NCBI GenBank assembly: GCA_034770075.1 | Contig: CM068377.1 | Coordinates: forward strand, 58,894,275 to 58,958,274 | DNA length: 64,000 bases | DNA from: Aralia elata | Taxonomy: Eukaryota > Streptophyta > Magnoliopsida > Apiales > Araliaceae | Direction of reading: 5' to 3' | In this document: in pieces, positions 9,753 through 21,049 of the stretch | Numbering within the stretch: the stretch's first letter is position 1 | Layout: the number at the start of each line of letters is the position of its first letter | The notes under the pieces: model-generated | Told to the model about the DNA's origin: nothing | The model's database searches: none | What the model saw: only the letters and a program-made list of their open reading frames with translations | Translations under genes and position numbers: made by a program

Positions 9753-10949
9753 ATGGGTTCGAAGCATGGAGAAGCCCCTCCTGACCTTCCTCGCTCCAGG
9801 GGTTCAATTAGGGACAGAGTGGGGATGTCTAAAAGCCTATCGGATCGGCTGGGCCCCCAAAGTCATTCAGTGGGGCCAGTTAACCCGCAAACACCAATAG
9901 TCAAGAAAAAAGTGTTGCCGACCCCCCAAAGAAACACGCAACGTCGCGGTTGCGCCGAAGACCCGAGTTCTAGACGAGGTCGGAACCATGATGAAAGAGA
10001 CTCACTCATTGCTCGAAGGGAACAACGACGTAAAGAAACTGTAGAGGCTATACGCCTTCAGCAAGGAGAGTTGAAAAAATAATTGGCTCTTTTAGAAGGA
10101 GGGGAAGCTTCCCCTAGTCACCCTGGCAGTCGGGAGGTAATATTGGGATGCCGGTCCAGGACACACTGCTCGGAGAGTTCTTGGAGGGAAAGCAGCGAGG
10201 TCCGGAGCAATACACGAGAAAGTGTCAGACCTAATAACCAATCCCATGGAAGGAGTAGGCCGAGGAGCCGCTCGCCCGAACGAAATGAAAGGGCCGAACG
10301 GAGAAGGAGAGAGACCTCTCCAGTTCAAAGTCGGAGTGGGGCGAGGAGTCGTTCGCCACCAAGAAATAGCAGGACCGAACGGAGAAGGAGAGAGACCTCT
10401 CCAGTTCAAAGTCGGAGTGGGGCGAGGAGTCGTTCGCCACCAAGAAATAACAGGACCGAACGGAGAAGGAGAGAGACCTCTCCAGTTCAGAGTCGGAGCG
10501 GACTTAGGAGCCGCTCGCTAGGAAGAAGTAGCAGGCCCGAACCAACCCTTCTAACAAGGGACCCTAAGGCCTTGGCCCGGAGAATTGTGGAGCTTGAGGG
10601 GATGCTCGCGACAGCCAGGCAAGTGGAGATCCCGATCGATCCAACGTCACCATTTTCACCGGAGATCGATCGGGTTCGAGCTGATCTGAACAAAAAAGCG
10701 CCTCACATGGAGAGTTTCGATGGTTCGGGCGATCCTTACGACCACAGTCAGGCGTACGACCGACTGATGAAATACTATGATTACTCCGATGCGGTTAAGT
10801 GTCAGATGTTCATTTCCATTCTAAGGAAAGAGGCTCGGCAATAGATGACGTCTTTGGCCCCGAACTCGATCTCATCTTGGAAGGACCTCTGAGACAAATT
10901 CCATAGTTGCTTCGGAAGCAATAAAAGAAGAGGGAAACCAACGACCTCC
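9753..10949 (+). pseudogene. gag N-terminal half of element A, broken
   Basis: One frame runs from the ATG at 9753 but is broken by TAA at 10080-10082, TAG at 10842-10844 and TGA at 10890-10892. The first segment is basic and unstructured. The second is an Arg/Ser-rich repeat region (10264-10533). After it comes the start of the capsid-like retrotransposon gag domain (ESFDGSGDPYDH...). Gag would form the particle shell and bind the element RNA. The stop at 10842 falls where related gags have Trp, a G-to-A change. The frame continues into 10950-12509. Confidence 0.85.
10264..10533 (+). repeat. 81-bp tandem repeats encoding an SR-rich gag segment
   Basis: Three copies with exact 81-bp spacing (anchor CAGTTCAAAG at 10321, CAGTTCAAAG at 10402, CAGTTCAG at 10483). 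Each encodes 27 residues including RRRRETSPVQSRSGARSRS. The two left copies are nearly identical. Arg-Ser dipeptide repeats resemble RS domains of splicing factors, or a simple RNA-binding basic tail; the sequence alone does not separate these. Confidence 0.9.
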
Positions 10950-12509
10950 TTGATAAAAATAAGGCAATATCCAAGTGAAACCTTGGGACAATATGTGAAA
11001 CGATTTCGGGAGGCAGCCGGTGTGGTGACAGATCTAAACGATCCCCAGGCCCTAGGTTACTTCAGCACGGGGTTGGACCTAGTAAAATCCAAAAAGCTAG
11101 TAAAGGACATGATGTTCAATGCCCCGAAGAGCCTGGCGGAAGCTTACGACAGAGCCGGAGGATTTATCGCGGTCGAAGAAGCCATGGGAAGTATGGATCC
11201 GAACTCCTCATCGGCGGAAAAGCCAAAAGAGCGGGATAGAAACTCGTATCCTCGGTCAGATGCCAGCAACAGGTCAGACGCATGGCCGAGGAAAAATTTT
11301 GGAGGAGCAAGGGAAGCGGGAGGAGGGCGTCCTCCCCTCCCGAACCGAAAGGTCGAAAAGGTGTATACTACCCTGAACACCGACCGAGCTGTCATATTGG
11401 AACACATGAAGAATCAACCCTACTTCAGCCCGTGCCCAAATAATATACATCCAAACCGGGGAAGTCAAAATAAATACTACGACTACCACCAATCTTCGGG
11501 ACATTCCACTGAGGATTGCCGGAATCTGAAGGATCTGATTAAGAAAAATGTACATAATGGGGAATTGATCCAGTTTGTTGCGGGGCGCGGTGGGCCGGGA
11601 AGAGTTGCGAACGACAACGATGTTGGACCGACCCCTCGAGGGCAGACAGCCCCGACCTCCTCTGTTCGAGGAGTGGTTGATGTGATAACTGGCGGCTCGA
11701 CGAGGAAGGTTATAGGTAAGAAGAGAAGGGGAATGTTAGATGCAGTGATGATAGTCATGGAGAGACTAATCGGAAGGGAGCAGTCGTATCCTGGCATGGT
11801 GATCTCTTTCACCGACAACAATTATCCGTCCGAACCCATTGAGCCACAGGAAGGCGCGTTGGCTATGACTGTTCAGGTCGGGTCCATGGATATGAGGCAT
11901 GTTATGATCGACAATGGTTCCTCCGTCGACATAATGTATGCCTGTGCCTACCAAAGGCTGGACTTAGAGGGGAGAAAAATGGAGATCGGGCAAGAAGCTC
12001 CGTTGTATGGCTTCGGTAATGATCCAGTCCGGGTAGTGGGCACTATTGAACTGCCAGTCATCTTCGGGACGGCACCTCAAGTAGTGGAGGTCAACATCAA
12101 GTTCTTTATTATCAACGTAGACTCGGCGTACAATGCTATTCTAGGGAGGCCAACATTGGCGGCGTTGCAGGCAGTAACCTCAATCCCACACTTCAAGATC
12201 AAGTTCCCTACACCGAATGGAATTGGCGAAGTCAGGGGAGATCTGGACCTGGCTCGAAGGTGCTACAGGAATACGTTAATATCTTCTGCTGTGGGCAAAA
12301 GTAAGCAGAAACAGACCATGACGATAGAAGTTGAACCATTTACCGAAGGAAGTACGGAACCATTCGCCTTGCCAGCCAAAGAGACAAAAGAAGTTGAGCT
12401 GACCCCGGGGAAGAAAGATAAGACTATAAAAATCGGATCAGGATTACAGGAACCCTTTCAGACCAGCCTGGTTGATTTGCTTCGAGAATTCGCAGACATT
12501 TTTGCATGA
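10950..12509 (+). pseudogene. gag C-terminus and aspartic protease of element A
   Basis: This 519-codon open stretch continues the gag frame. It holds the rest of the gag domain (VKRFREAAGVV, FSTGLDLVKSKKLV). A CCHC-like knuckle follows near 11480-11520 (Tyr replaces the first Cys: YDYHQSSGHSTEDC). The retropepsin domain has IDNGSS with catalytic Asp at 11910-11912 and ends with ILGRPTLAALQA. Protease would cut the polyprotein during particle maturation. The stretch ends in TGA at 12507-12509, in place of a Trp codon just before the RT domain; the same frame resumes beyond. Confidence 0.85.
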
Positions 12510-13543
12510 GAGCCGAAAGACATGCCCGGGATCGATGAGAAGGTAGCGGTGCACAAGCTTAATGTGGACCCCTCCCGAAAACCAATTCGGCAGAAGAGGA
12601 GAATCTTCGCCCAGGAGAGGCAAAAGATTATTGATGAAGAAGTCACGAAGCTGCTAACGACCGATTTCATATACGAAATTGACTACCCCGAATGGCTGGC
12701 GAATGTGGTGTTGGTAAGAAAACAGAATGGGAAGTGGAGAATCTGCATTGACTATATGGACCTGAACAAGGCATGCCCGAAGGACTTCTACCCACTTCCA
12801 CATATCGACCAGTTGATCGACGCTACATCAGGGTATGCCTTTCTGAGTTTCATGGATACTTTCTCGGGATACAATCAGATTTCAATGAACAAGAAGGATA
12901 TCCCAAAGACCGCCTTCATAACGCATCGGGCCATCTATGCCTATAAGAAGATGACCTTCGGACTTCTAAATGCCGGTGCGACGTACCAGAGAATGATGAA
13001 TCACGTATTCTGGAAATAGCTAGGCTGAAGCATGGAGGTGTACGTGGACGACATGATCGTCAGAAGCTTGTCGAACCAAGAACATTTGGCTGACCTAGAA
13101 GATTGTTTCCAGACAGTTAGGCAGTACAACATCAGGCTCAACCCAACAAAGTGCACCTTCGGCCTCGACTCGGGTAAGTTCTTGGGATATCTGGTAAGCA
13201 AAAGGGGGATCGAAGCAAATCCGGAGAAAATCCGGAGAAAATCCAGGCGGTCTTAGACATGAAATCACCCCAAAGTTTTAAATATGTACAACGGTTGACC
13301 GGCCGCATTGCAGCCCTAAGGAGGTTCATGTCAAAATCTGCCGAACGAAGCCTACCTTTCTTCAACACTTTGAAAGGGCCGAAGAACGAAAAGACTTTCC
13401 AATGGACTTCGGAGTGTGAGGACGCTTTTCAGGGGATAAAGAAGTATTTGTCCACCCCTTTATTGATGAAACCGATTCTTTCGGAACCCCTGTATCTTTA
13501 CTTGACGGCAAACTCAATGGCGGTGGGTGCGGTGTTGGTTTGA
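12510..13543 (+). pseudogene. reverse transcriptase of element A
   Basis: RT fingers and palm begin around 12560. Motifs include ICIDYMDLNKACPKD, FMDTFSGYNQI, MTFGLLNAGATYQRMM and the catalytic YVDD at about 13044-13055, which is intact. Breaks: TAG at 13017-13019, TGA at 13026-13028, a tandem duplication of the 11-mer TCCGGAGAAAA near 13219-13240 that shifts the frame, and TGA at 13541-13543. The enzyme copies element RNA into DNA in the particle. This copy is non-functional. Confidence 0.9.
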
Positions 13544-14570
13544 GAGACAGACGGAAAGCAATTCCCCGTCTACTATGTCAACCATACTCTTCAGGATGCT
13601 GAAACCAGGCACCCGAACTTGGAGAAGTTTGCATATGCTTTAATAATTGCCAGTCGGAAGCTTCGACATTACTTCCAAGGACGACAGATAATCGTTTATA
13701 CAGATCAGCCCCTAAAGAGGATATTGAGCAAACTGGAAATCTCGGGTTGGCTCGCAGCTTAGACGATGGAGTTGACACAGTTTATGCTAGAGTATCGGCC
13801 CCGAACTGCAATCAAAGGTCAGGGCCTAGCCGATTTTGTGATGGAATGCTCTTTTTCCGAACCAGACTCAACCGATCGGTCGGAGATGGTAGGATCGGTG
13901 TCAGACGTTAAACCGGCCCAAACCTCATGGAAATTATACGTCGATGGGTCGTCAACTCCAGAGATAAGTGGCGCAAGGGTAATCTTGATAAGCCCGGAGG
14001 GGTTTAAAGTCCAACAGGCCATCCGCTTCGGATTCAGAGCAACCAATAACGAGGCTGAGTACGAAGCTGTTTTGGCGGGGCTTCGGCTGGCCAAGAGCCT
14101 TGAGGTTCGAGAGTTAATCCTCTTCAGTGACTCTCAACTAGTTGTCAAGCAGATTTTGGGAGAGTATGAAGCAAGGGGGGCAATGATGACCAAATACTTG
14201 GCAGAAGTCAACGATTGGCTCCATTGCTTCAGCGCGTTCACTATTAACGGCATTGATCAGTCAGAAAATACCATAGCCGATGCATTGGCCAGGTTAGCCA
14301 CGACAGACGCAAGCTCATTCAGCGGGTCAGTGTATCTGGAAAATTTAGACCTACCAAGTATTCCGAAATCAGGAGTGCTGGTTATCGAACGTTCAGATTG
14401 TTGGATGACCCCTTATATAAGTTATTTGGCTGATGTCGTCTTACCTTCGGACCGAATGTTGGCAAGGAAGGTAAAATACCGGAGTTCAAACTTCGTGCTC
14501 ATTGATGGTGACCTTTATAAACGGGCTTTCACTTCTCCTCTGTTAAAATGTTTGACCTCGTCCGAAGCCG
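13544..14570 (+). pseudogene. tether and RNase H region of element A
   Basis: A remnant of the RT-attached RNase H comes first (YYVNHTLQDAETRHPNLEK, YTDQPLKRIL), broken by TAG at 13760-13762. A second, complete RNase H domain follows (13910-14310) with LYVDGSS, NNEAEYEAVLAGLRLA, LFSDSQLVV and IADALARLA, giving the expected Asp-Glu-Asp-Asp residues. Two RNase H modules in tandem are a known feature of Tat-lineage gypsy elements and support the lineage call. Confidence 0.85.
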
Positions 14571-15634
14571 ACTACGCCCTTCGGAAAGTGCATGAAGGTA
14601 TTTGTGGGGATCATATGGGTGCCAAAGCTCTGGCGTACAAAGTACTTCGACAGGGGTATTATTAGCCGACAATTGTCCAAGAGGCTAAAGAATACGTGCA
14701 GAAGTGTCGAAAATGCCAACTTAATAGCTCAGTCCCTCGGAGACCGCCCGAAGAGTTGTACTCGGTTCTATCCCCGATCCCATTTGCTGTATAGGGAATT
14801 GACATCTTGGGACCATTACCAAAGGCGAAAGGACAGGCCAGCTTCGTGATAGTGGCTATTAATTATATGACTAAGTGGGTAGAGGCAAGACCGCTTCGAT
14901 CGATCAGCGAACAAGAATGCCTTAAGTTCCTTAAAGAATTCGTTGTATTTCAGTTCGGCATCCCAATGGCAGTGGTATCCGACAATGGCCGGCAATTCGT
15001 AGGTTCAAAATTCAAAGAATTCTTGAAGGAACTGGGGATACAGCATCAGAAAACCTCAATTGCCCATCCCCAATCCAATGGCCAAGTGGAAGTCTCCAAC
15101 CGAACCCTCCTCAACGGAATTAAAAGGAGGTTGGACGAAGCCAAGGGACGATGGCTCGAAGAACTAATTAGTGTTTTGTGGGCTTACCGGACCACCCCTC
15201 CGACTACTACAGGTGATTCGCCGTACAAATTAGCCTATGGGACAGATGCCCTCATCCCGGTCGAGGTCGGATCACCCTCGCTTCGGGTTAGTCAGTTCAA
15301 GGAACTATACAATGATGAAGGCATTCGCCTCAACCTAGATCTATTAGAAGAGGTTCGGGAATCGGCTATGGTAAGGCTAGCAGTCTACCAGAGGAGGACG
15401 ACCATTCATTATAATAAGGGCGTGAGGCTAAGGAGGTTTGAAGTTGGGGACTTCGTTCTTCGAGAGGTGGAGGCATTATCGCCCCAGAATCTTGGCAAAC
15501 TAATGCCAAATTGGGAGGGGCCCTATGAGGTTGTAGAAGTGCCGAAGCCAGGAACTTACCGACTTTGGGCTATGGATGGAACAAAAGTCAAAAACACTTG
15601 GCATGCGGGAAGGCTTAGAAAGTATTATCAGTAG
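14571..15634 (+). pseudogene. integrase of element A
   Basis: The HHCC zinc domain is at about 14590-14720 (HEGICGDHMGAKALA ... CRKCQ). The DDE core has GIDILGPLPKAKGQ, VVSDNGRQFVGSKF and SNGQVEVSNRTLLNGIKRRL. The C-terminal GPY-type domain has PNWEGPYEVVEV and ends GRLRKYYQ. Stops at 14663-14665 and 14792-14794 both replace Trp codons. The frame is open from there to 15634. Integrase would insert the DNA copy into chromosomes. Confidence 0.9.
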
Positions 15635-15799
15635 ACTGCATGTTAAGTAGTTTCTTCTATGACTCTGTAATTTTGATGTAACATGATGAAGACAATGATT
15701 GAATGCAAATCAAAATTTCATTAAATGCTAAGGTCTTGTTCGCAGAAGCAAAGTATTTACAAAACTTAATTAAAACTGTTACAAAAAGATGAGCTAGCA

Positions 15800-17967
15800 T
15801 CATGCCTCAGCTTCATCATCTGAAGAATCTAAGATAGAGGGGTCAAGCTTGTTCAGCTGCATCTTCTCCTTGTCCTTGGTTCGGGCGTCCTGATAGCCAA
15901 GGTTGAACTGCTCTGCAACTACGTCAATCAACTCGGCCGAACTACGGTACTCCCGAATGATCAACTGTTTGAGCTCTTCGGTCGGCAGAGGCGCCGACGC
16001 CCTGTACTCAGCAAAACCTTTGGCTATGCTGTCGTGCTCCTCTTTGGCAAGTCCGAGCTTTACTTCAATGCTCTCAAACTTGTTGGACACGGAACGCAGC
16101 TCGTTCTTCAGATCGTTGCACTCCCCCTTCACCTCATTACACTCCCGCTGCAGATGATTGCAGTTGTCCGCGAGTGCTGCTCGGCGTTGTTCTCCCTCGA
16201 TAGCCTCTTCTTTAAGCTTGGTCACTTCGGCCTAGAGCTCCTCCAATTGAGCGACGGTCTTGGCGTGCTCTTCCTTCTCCTTCTTCCAACCAGCCATGGC
16301 AGATTGGCGTCTTGCCTCCTGACGGGACGCTTCGGCCTCGAACTCCTTCCACCTTGCTTCGGAGTGGGCAATCTGACTGCGAAGTCGGCTGGTAATGGCA
16401 CAGGCCTAAAGACAAAAACAAAAGGCCAAGGCATTCACACGTATATCCAGTATAAGCTCAGAAGGAGAATCAAATCAAGCGAATGCTTACCTTGCTCATA
16501 TATATGGCATTCATGTCCGCCAGATCCTGAAGGCTGGAGTCCTCGAACCTTTCATCATCTTCCGGCAGGGCGAAGACATCCATGAGGTTGAAGAGGAAGT
16601 CGTCTGTGCTCACCGGCCACAACGTCGCGGGGCTTGGACTGTCTTGAACATGAATTGGTGATTGCTGACCAAAAGCCGAGGCGACGTGCTGCTTTTTGGC
16701 TGGGGGTCCAGATGTGGAACCTTCTCGCTCTTGCCGACGATCGAAAATCGGGCCTTCGTCCATCGGCGGCTCTGCAGGGGGGACTTCGGTAATTGGTGGC
16801 TCTGCCGAAGGGACTTCGATGGCTAATGGGCCGGTTTGGGGGGCTTCGGCGATTGGTGGATCAGTCCAGGGGACTTCAGTGGTCAGGGGGGCGGTCGACA
16901 AGCCTGATTGTAAAATTTGCACCACTTCGGGCAAGGCAGTTTTCTTGGCAGCCTTTACAAGTCGCTTTCGCTTCGTCTGAAGAACGGTGGCCCTTTCGGA
17001 AGGAGGGATATCCAAGATACTGGCGGGGATGGCCGAAGGCCGCACCATCGGGATAGCAATTATTGGCAGGACTAGGGGAGGTCGACTTGTGGGTTCAGAT
17101 AGAAGGATCGTCTCGTCAGCAGGATCGGCTGATGAATGGCCAATGTCCAGAACTGAAGACGGCTTGATGAGAAGCACTACACAAAAAAGACGACCTGATC
17201 AGTAAAAGATAATTTAATGCAATACATACATCCACCCAAAGCATTCAGGACTTACGTTTGTGGCTGTACAACCAGTACGGGTCACTCAGGACCTCGAGGC
17301 TCCATTCCTTCTTCGACAGCTTCTCTAGGAGCTTCCTTAACTCTTGAAGACGAGCGTCCGAGATCTCCCCAAGGCCCACGTTGTCATGAGAGGATTCGGC
17401 CCAGTTAGGAACCTCCCAAAAGCTGGATCCCTTGACGAAAAACCACAACGAATGCCAGCCCTTGTTGCTCGAGGAGGTTTTCATCAGCGGGCGCTTTTCA
17501 AGAGTCCTGCTCGATTGCCTGTTGATTTGTCGAAACCCGACTTCCCTGGATCGGCTCATGACGAATATGGTGAAGAAATGGTTGATGGTGGGAGCGATGC
17601 CGAGCTCATGACAGAAGGCGATGAAAGCGATTATATGGATGTATGAGTTCGGCACCAACTGGGCGAAACCGACACTAATGAAACTCAAGAGGGTAATGAT
17701 AAAAGCATGAAGAGGAAGACGCACCCCATACTTGAGGGCGCTAAGTGAAACAGCCGTCCACCCGTCAGGGCGATGGTACATCCGTTCGGTGTGGAGAGGT
17801 GCATGGATGTCGTAGGTGGTGGGAATGCAGTACAGCTTACGTACCCCTTCAAGGTCTTTGGGGCCGATGGTGGAGACAATGTTGATATGGGCATAAGCTC
17901 CTTCGTCTGAGTACTCTTTGATCATCATCTTAGCTCGGGCTTGGGACACAGATTTCGGGCCAGCCAT
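15800..17967 (-). pseudogene. antisense three-exon gene of element A: putative gypsy-type transposon domain plus coiled coil
   Basis: Predicted exons on the minus strand: 17967-17256, 17176-16491, 16405-15800. Donors are AAAC|GTAAGT and AAG|GTAAGC; acceptors are TGTGTAG|TG and CTTTAG|GCC. Together they keep one frame, about 667 codons. Exon 1 contains LPLHAFIITLLSFISVGFAQ followed by LVPNSYIHIIAFIAFCHELG, the core of the Pfam putative gypsy-type transposon domain (PF04195). Exon 2 is Pro/Ser-rich with repeated EVPPAEPPI-type units. Exon 3 is a long Lys/Glu coiled coil ending in an acidic tail. One TAG (16232-16234, about codon 524) interrupts exon 3. The gene sits between integrase and the 3' LTR, opposite in sense to gag-pol. 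Its function is unknown. Confidence 0.75.
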
Positions 17968-18297
17968 CGGTGCAGTCACGTTCCCAATGGTAAACGAGAG
18001 GTTTTTGCCGAAAAACAGGGGGAAGACGGGAGTTGCAGAGGAAGCGAATGCAGAGAAAGCAAAAGTAGGAGAGAGAATGTACAGATTTGAAGTGTGGCGG
18101 TCTCTTTTTGAAGAGGGGAGGTTTTAATGACCGCCTCTTGGCTTCCCGCACGTTTTCCCACGTATGGCATAGTGGGTGCGAAAATGAAGGGAAACGCTAA
18201 TACGTGCCAGGGACGGTTTTGGGCATCTGGGTCTTGGGCTTTCTGGTCCAGCGGTAGGCCTTGGATGTCATACTCTTCTAATAAATGCCCCATTATA

Positions 18298-18316
18298 TCA
18301 GAAGACTGGGGGACAA
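18298..18316 (+). other. polypurine tract of element A
   Basis: The purine-rich run AGAAGACTGGGGGACAA lies directly before the 3' LTR, where second-strand synthesis is primed. Confidence 0.75.
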
Positions 18317-18824
18317 TGTTGGGGGGAGAATTGGCGAGGTTTGACGAAAGCCCAAATACTATAATTTGGCAAAGCCCAAGTATCACAACAAATCAATAAG
18401 CTCAATAAGTATTGGTTGGTGGGCCCTGGTGAGGTGATGGGGCGGCGCCCCCCACGTGGGAGTCACTCTTGGTCAGCCAGAGAGCAATTGGAATGTCAAA
18501 CTTATGTTCTCGAGGCGTATGTCTGGGGGCAATTTGGCGTCTACCTTCTTTTAAGAAGGTTCAGTATAAGCCCATAAGGGGATTGGACCGAGGTTCAGAA
18601 TATATATACAAGGCTTAACTTCATCTCGCAGGTAATCAACATCTTACAGTACTAGAGCAACATACCTCCATTGTTATACACCTTGTTCAGCCTGTACTTA
18701 TTCTCACACCGGAGCTATCCCCCGGCGGCAAAACCGCCCTGAACTCTGAGTGTGGTCTCGTTTATGTGTAGGATCGACGCGCTTTTGGTGATTGAGGCGC
18801 GTGGACGAATTCTTGGCGTTAACA
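18317..18824 (+). repeat. 3' LTR of element A
   Basis: A 508-bp copy of 9154-9661 with about 13 substitutions and no indel seen, followed directly by GTCAT. Confidence 0.95.
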
Positions 18825-18829
18825 GTCAT

Positions 18830-19505
18830 GGTTAATGAGGTTATCAGGGCTGATTAGATATTTTCAAAGGCCAATTGTTGAACAGGCCCCCAGATCCATA
18901 AAGACCCCTTTTTGAGTAGAGATTGAAATGGATGATTGATCTTTGCCAGAACAAGGATAAACCTCCTCAAGTAAGATACTCTCCCTATGAAGCCTTTCAG
19001 TTCCTTAATTCTTCTTGATGGGGGCATATCCTGCACAGTCCCAATTTTGGTAGGGTCAATATTGATTCCATGTCTACTAACTAGTAATCCCAAGAATTTC
19101 CCCGCTGACTCCAAAAGCACATTTGTGAGGATTCATCCTCATCCGGTATGCTCTGCATCTTTCAAAGACTATTCTCAAATGAGATATATGATCCACCGCC
19201 TTCTTAGATTTGATCACAATGTCATGCATATAATTTTCCATAATCTTGTGCATCATGTCATGGAATATGACAATTATAACCCTCTGGTATGTTGCACCGA
19301 CATTCTTGAGACCAAATGACATGACCATATAACAAACGTTCCCAAGAGGGGTTTTGAAAGATGCCTTCTCAACATCTTCTTCATGCATGCGAATTTGATT
19401 ATACCTCACAAATCCATCCATAAAGGATAACATCTCATGATTGGCAGTAACATCAATCAGAATATCTAAATTAGCTAGAGGAAACTCATCCTCATATGAT
19501 ATTTT
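18830..19505 (-). pseudogene. reverse-strand gypsy RT fragment
   Basis: Two overlapping frames (19505 to about 19077 and 19120-18854) give RT palm motifs: FPLANLDILIDVTANHEMLS, FMDGFVRYNQIRMHEED, MSFGLKNVGATYQR, and YMHD in place of the YMDD-type catalytic box. Then comes GKFLGLLVSRHGI. A frameshift near 19100 and the lost catalytic Asp show decay. Element A inserted at its downstream edge, so it predates A. No LTR of this element was found. Confidence 0.8.
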
Positions 19506-20153
19506 CGGTGTTGAGATTGATTAATTAGCAAATCACTCCCTCAAAGTACAATTATCAGTAAAAAATTATACCTTTTAAGTTATTAATAAGTGGTGCAAAA
19601 CTGACCAAAAAAAATATAATTTTGCACCACTAATTGTATCACGAGAGAGCGGTTTGTTATATTGTAAAGTCTAATACCATAAAAAGTGATAAACTCATAG
19701 TACAATTTTGCATTTTAGTCTAAAAGAAAACATGATGGAGTTATAACATGACAGTGCAAAAATTATGTTTCAGTACCTTAGTTCTATTAGTGATTACAAT
19801 ATGTGCCATAAAATTTGTTTCAATTAGTTTTTTATTGTGTATTAAAAAATTTGTTTCAATTAGTTTTTTATTGTGTATTAAAAAATTTGTTTCAATTAGT
19901 TTTTTATTGTGTATTAAAAGGAAAAAAATCTTACAAAAAATCTTACTTTTGCAAAAGTTTCGATAAATAATTACTCGAGTTGTTTTTTTCCATGGATATC
20001 CTGTTGCTTTATTCTTATAAAGTGAGCCGCTATTCCAATAAGTAGGCTGGAATATGAGTGATCACACACATCACTTGGGAAGATAAAAGTGTGACGTGTG
20101 GCCGTAGATTTTATATCATTACATTTGGGAATCTATGTACCTTTATACTTGGG
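19506..20153. other. AT-rich spacer with a 36-bp triplication
   Basis: No gene seen. The region contains a three-copy 36-bp tandem repeat at 19811-19918. A loose inverted match (TTGCACCACT-type, near 19590-19630) may be the scar of a small element. Confidence 0.5.
19811..19918. repeat. 36-bp tandem repeat, three copies
   Basis: Copies starting AAATTTGTTTCAATTAG at 19811, 19847 and 19883 with no difference seen between them. Confidence 0.9.
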
Positions 20154-20162
20154 TTAAATATA

Positions 20163-20478
20163 GAGTTAATTGCACTTTGCATCCTTCAAGTTTATTCTAT
20201 TTTGTATATTGCATCTTATAATTCAAAACATGATATTTTGCATCCCGCACTTTTAGCGAATCGACACATAACACCCTCCGGCCCAAAATCCGTCACTAAA
20301 AGTGAAGTGTTTGCGTTTAAAAGTGACGAATTTTTGCACTTTTAGCGACGGATTTTTGGGTTGGAGGGTGTTATGTGCCAATTTGCTAAAAGTAGGAGAT
20401 GCAAAGTGTCATATTTTGAATTATAGGATGCAATATGCAAAATAGGGTAAACTTGGGGGAGCAAAGTGCAATTAACTC
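20163..20478. mobile_element. Mutator-type MITE with long terminal inverted repeats
   Basis: The element is 316 bp. Its ends begin GAGTTAATTGCACTTTGC on both sides and the arms match for about 80-130 bp. Nine-base flanks TTAAATATA (20154-20162) and TGAAATATA (20479-20487) differ at one base, as expected for a 9-bp Mutator-type duplication. The transcript would fold into one long hairpin. Confidence 0.85.
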
Positions 20479-20487
20479 TGAAATATA

Positions 20488-21049
20488 AATGTACTATCCC
20501 TACAAGTTTCATAATATTTTAATTTTAACTCCTAAGTATTAATATTTTTCAATTGTGTTTCTCTACATGTTTAATTTTTGCAATTCTGTTTCTTTTGCTT
20601 CTATTTATTAATGCCTGAACTATATATAAGTCCCTCCAAGTTTTCATTGAGTTTCAAAGTGGTCCCTTAATTGGCAAAGTGATACTTTTATCCTCCATGT
20701 TGGCATTTTGGTTCATTTCTATTACTTAGGCTGATTTTTCCCTAAATTTGAGTCATGTGATGCAAATGCTTTTTAATGAAGTTTTATTTGTCTTTTGACA
20801 TTTAAATATTTTTCATAATTCATGAAACTCATGTGCACTTGAAGTCATGTGAGTTTCATGGGTATTGCGTATATATTTTATTGGCAATATACAAATATAG
20901 CCTCATTAAAAAGCATCACACGTACATGACTCATAATTAGGAAAAAAAGCAAACCAAAAAACATAAATGAACTATAAATAAAATTTAACACAACCTCATT
21001 AATGCATGAATTTAATATTATAATTCAATAATTATGTTCTTTTTGCTTC
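20488..21049. other. spacer with an inverted repeat at about 20745-20945
   Basis: No gene seen. TGAGTCATGTGATGCAAA near 20751 and CTCATTAAAAAGCATCACAC near 20903 are parts of an imperfect inverted repeat (AATGCTTTTTAATGA-type arms) that may be an old MITE. No target-site duplication was identified. Confidence 0.45.

Larger units (their letters stand above)
9154..18824 (+). mobile_element. element A: complete Tat-like Ty3/gypsy retrotransposon
   Basis: A 9.67-kb element flanked by GTCAT (9149-9153 and 18825-18829). It has 508-bp LTRs (TGTTGG...TTAACA), a primer-binding site at 9663, gag, protease, RT, RNase H and integrase in gypsy order, then a long region with an antisense gene, a polypurine tract just before 18317, and the 3' LTR. 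I count about 13 LTR differences, nearly all transitions, about 2.6%. With the commonly used grass rate of 1.3e-8 per site per year that is roughly one million years. Its gag-pol has ten in-frame stops and one frameshift, so it cannot now move by itself. Confidence 0.95.

Noticed and set aside
16034..17205. plus-strand ORFs opposite the antisense gene of A
   Set aside because: They lie over predicted exons of the minus-strand gene, lack domains, and the minus strand has splice sites in phase.
20163..20478. microRNA gene
   Set aside because: A long perfect hairpin is expected from a MITE with extended terminal repeats and a 9-bp flank; there is no evidence of precise processing.
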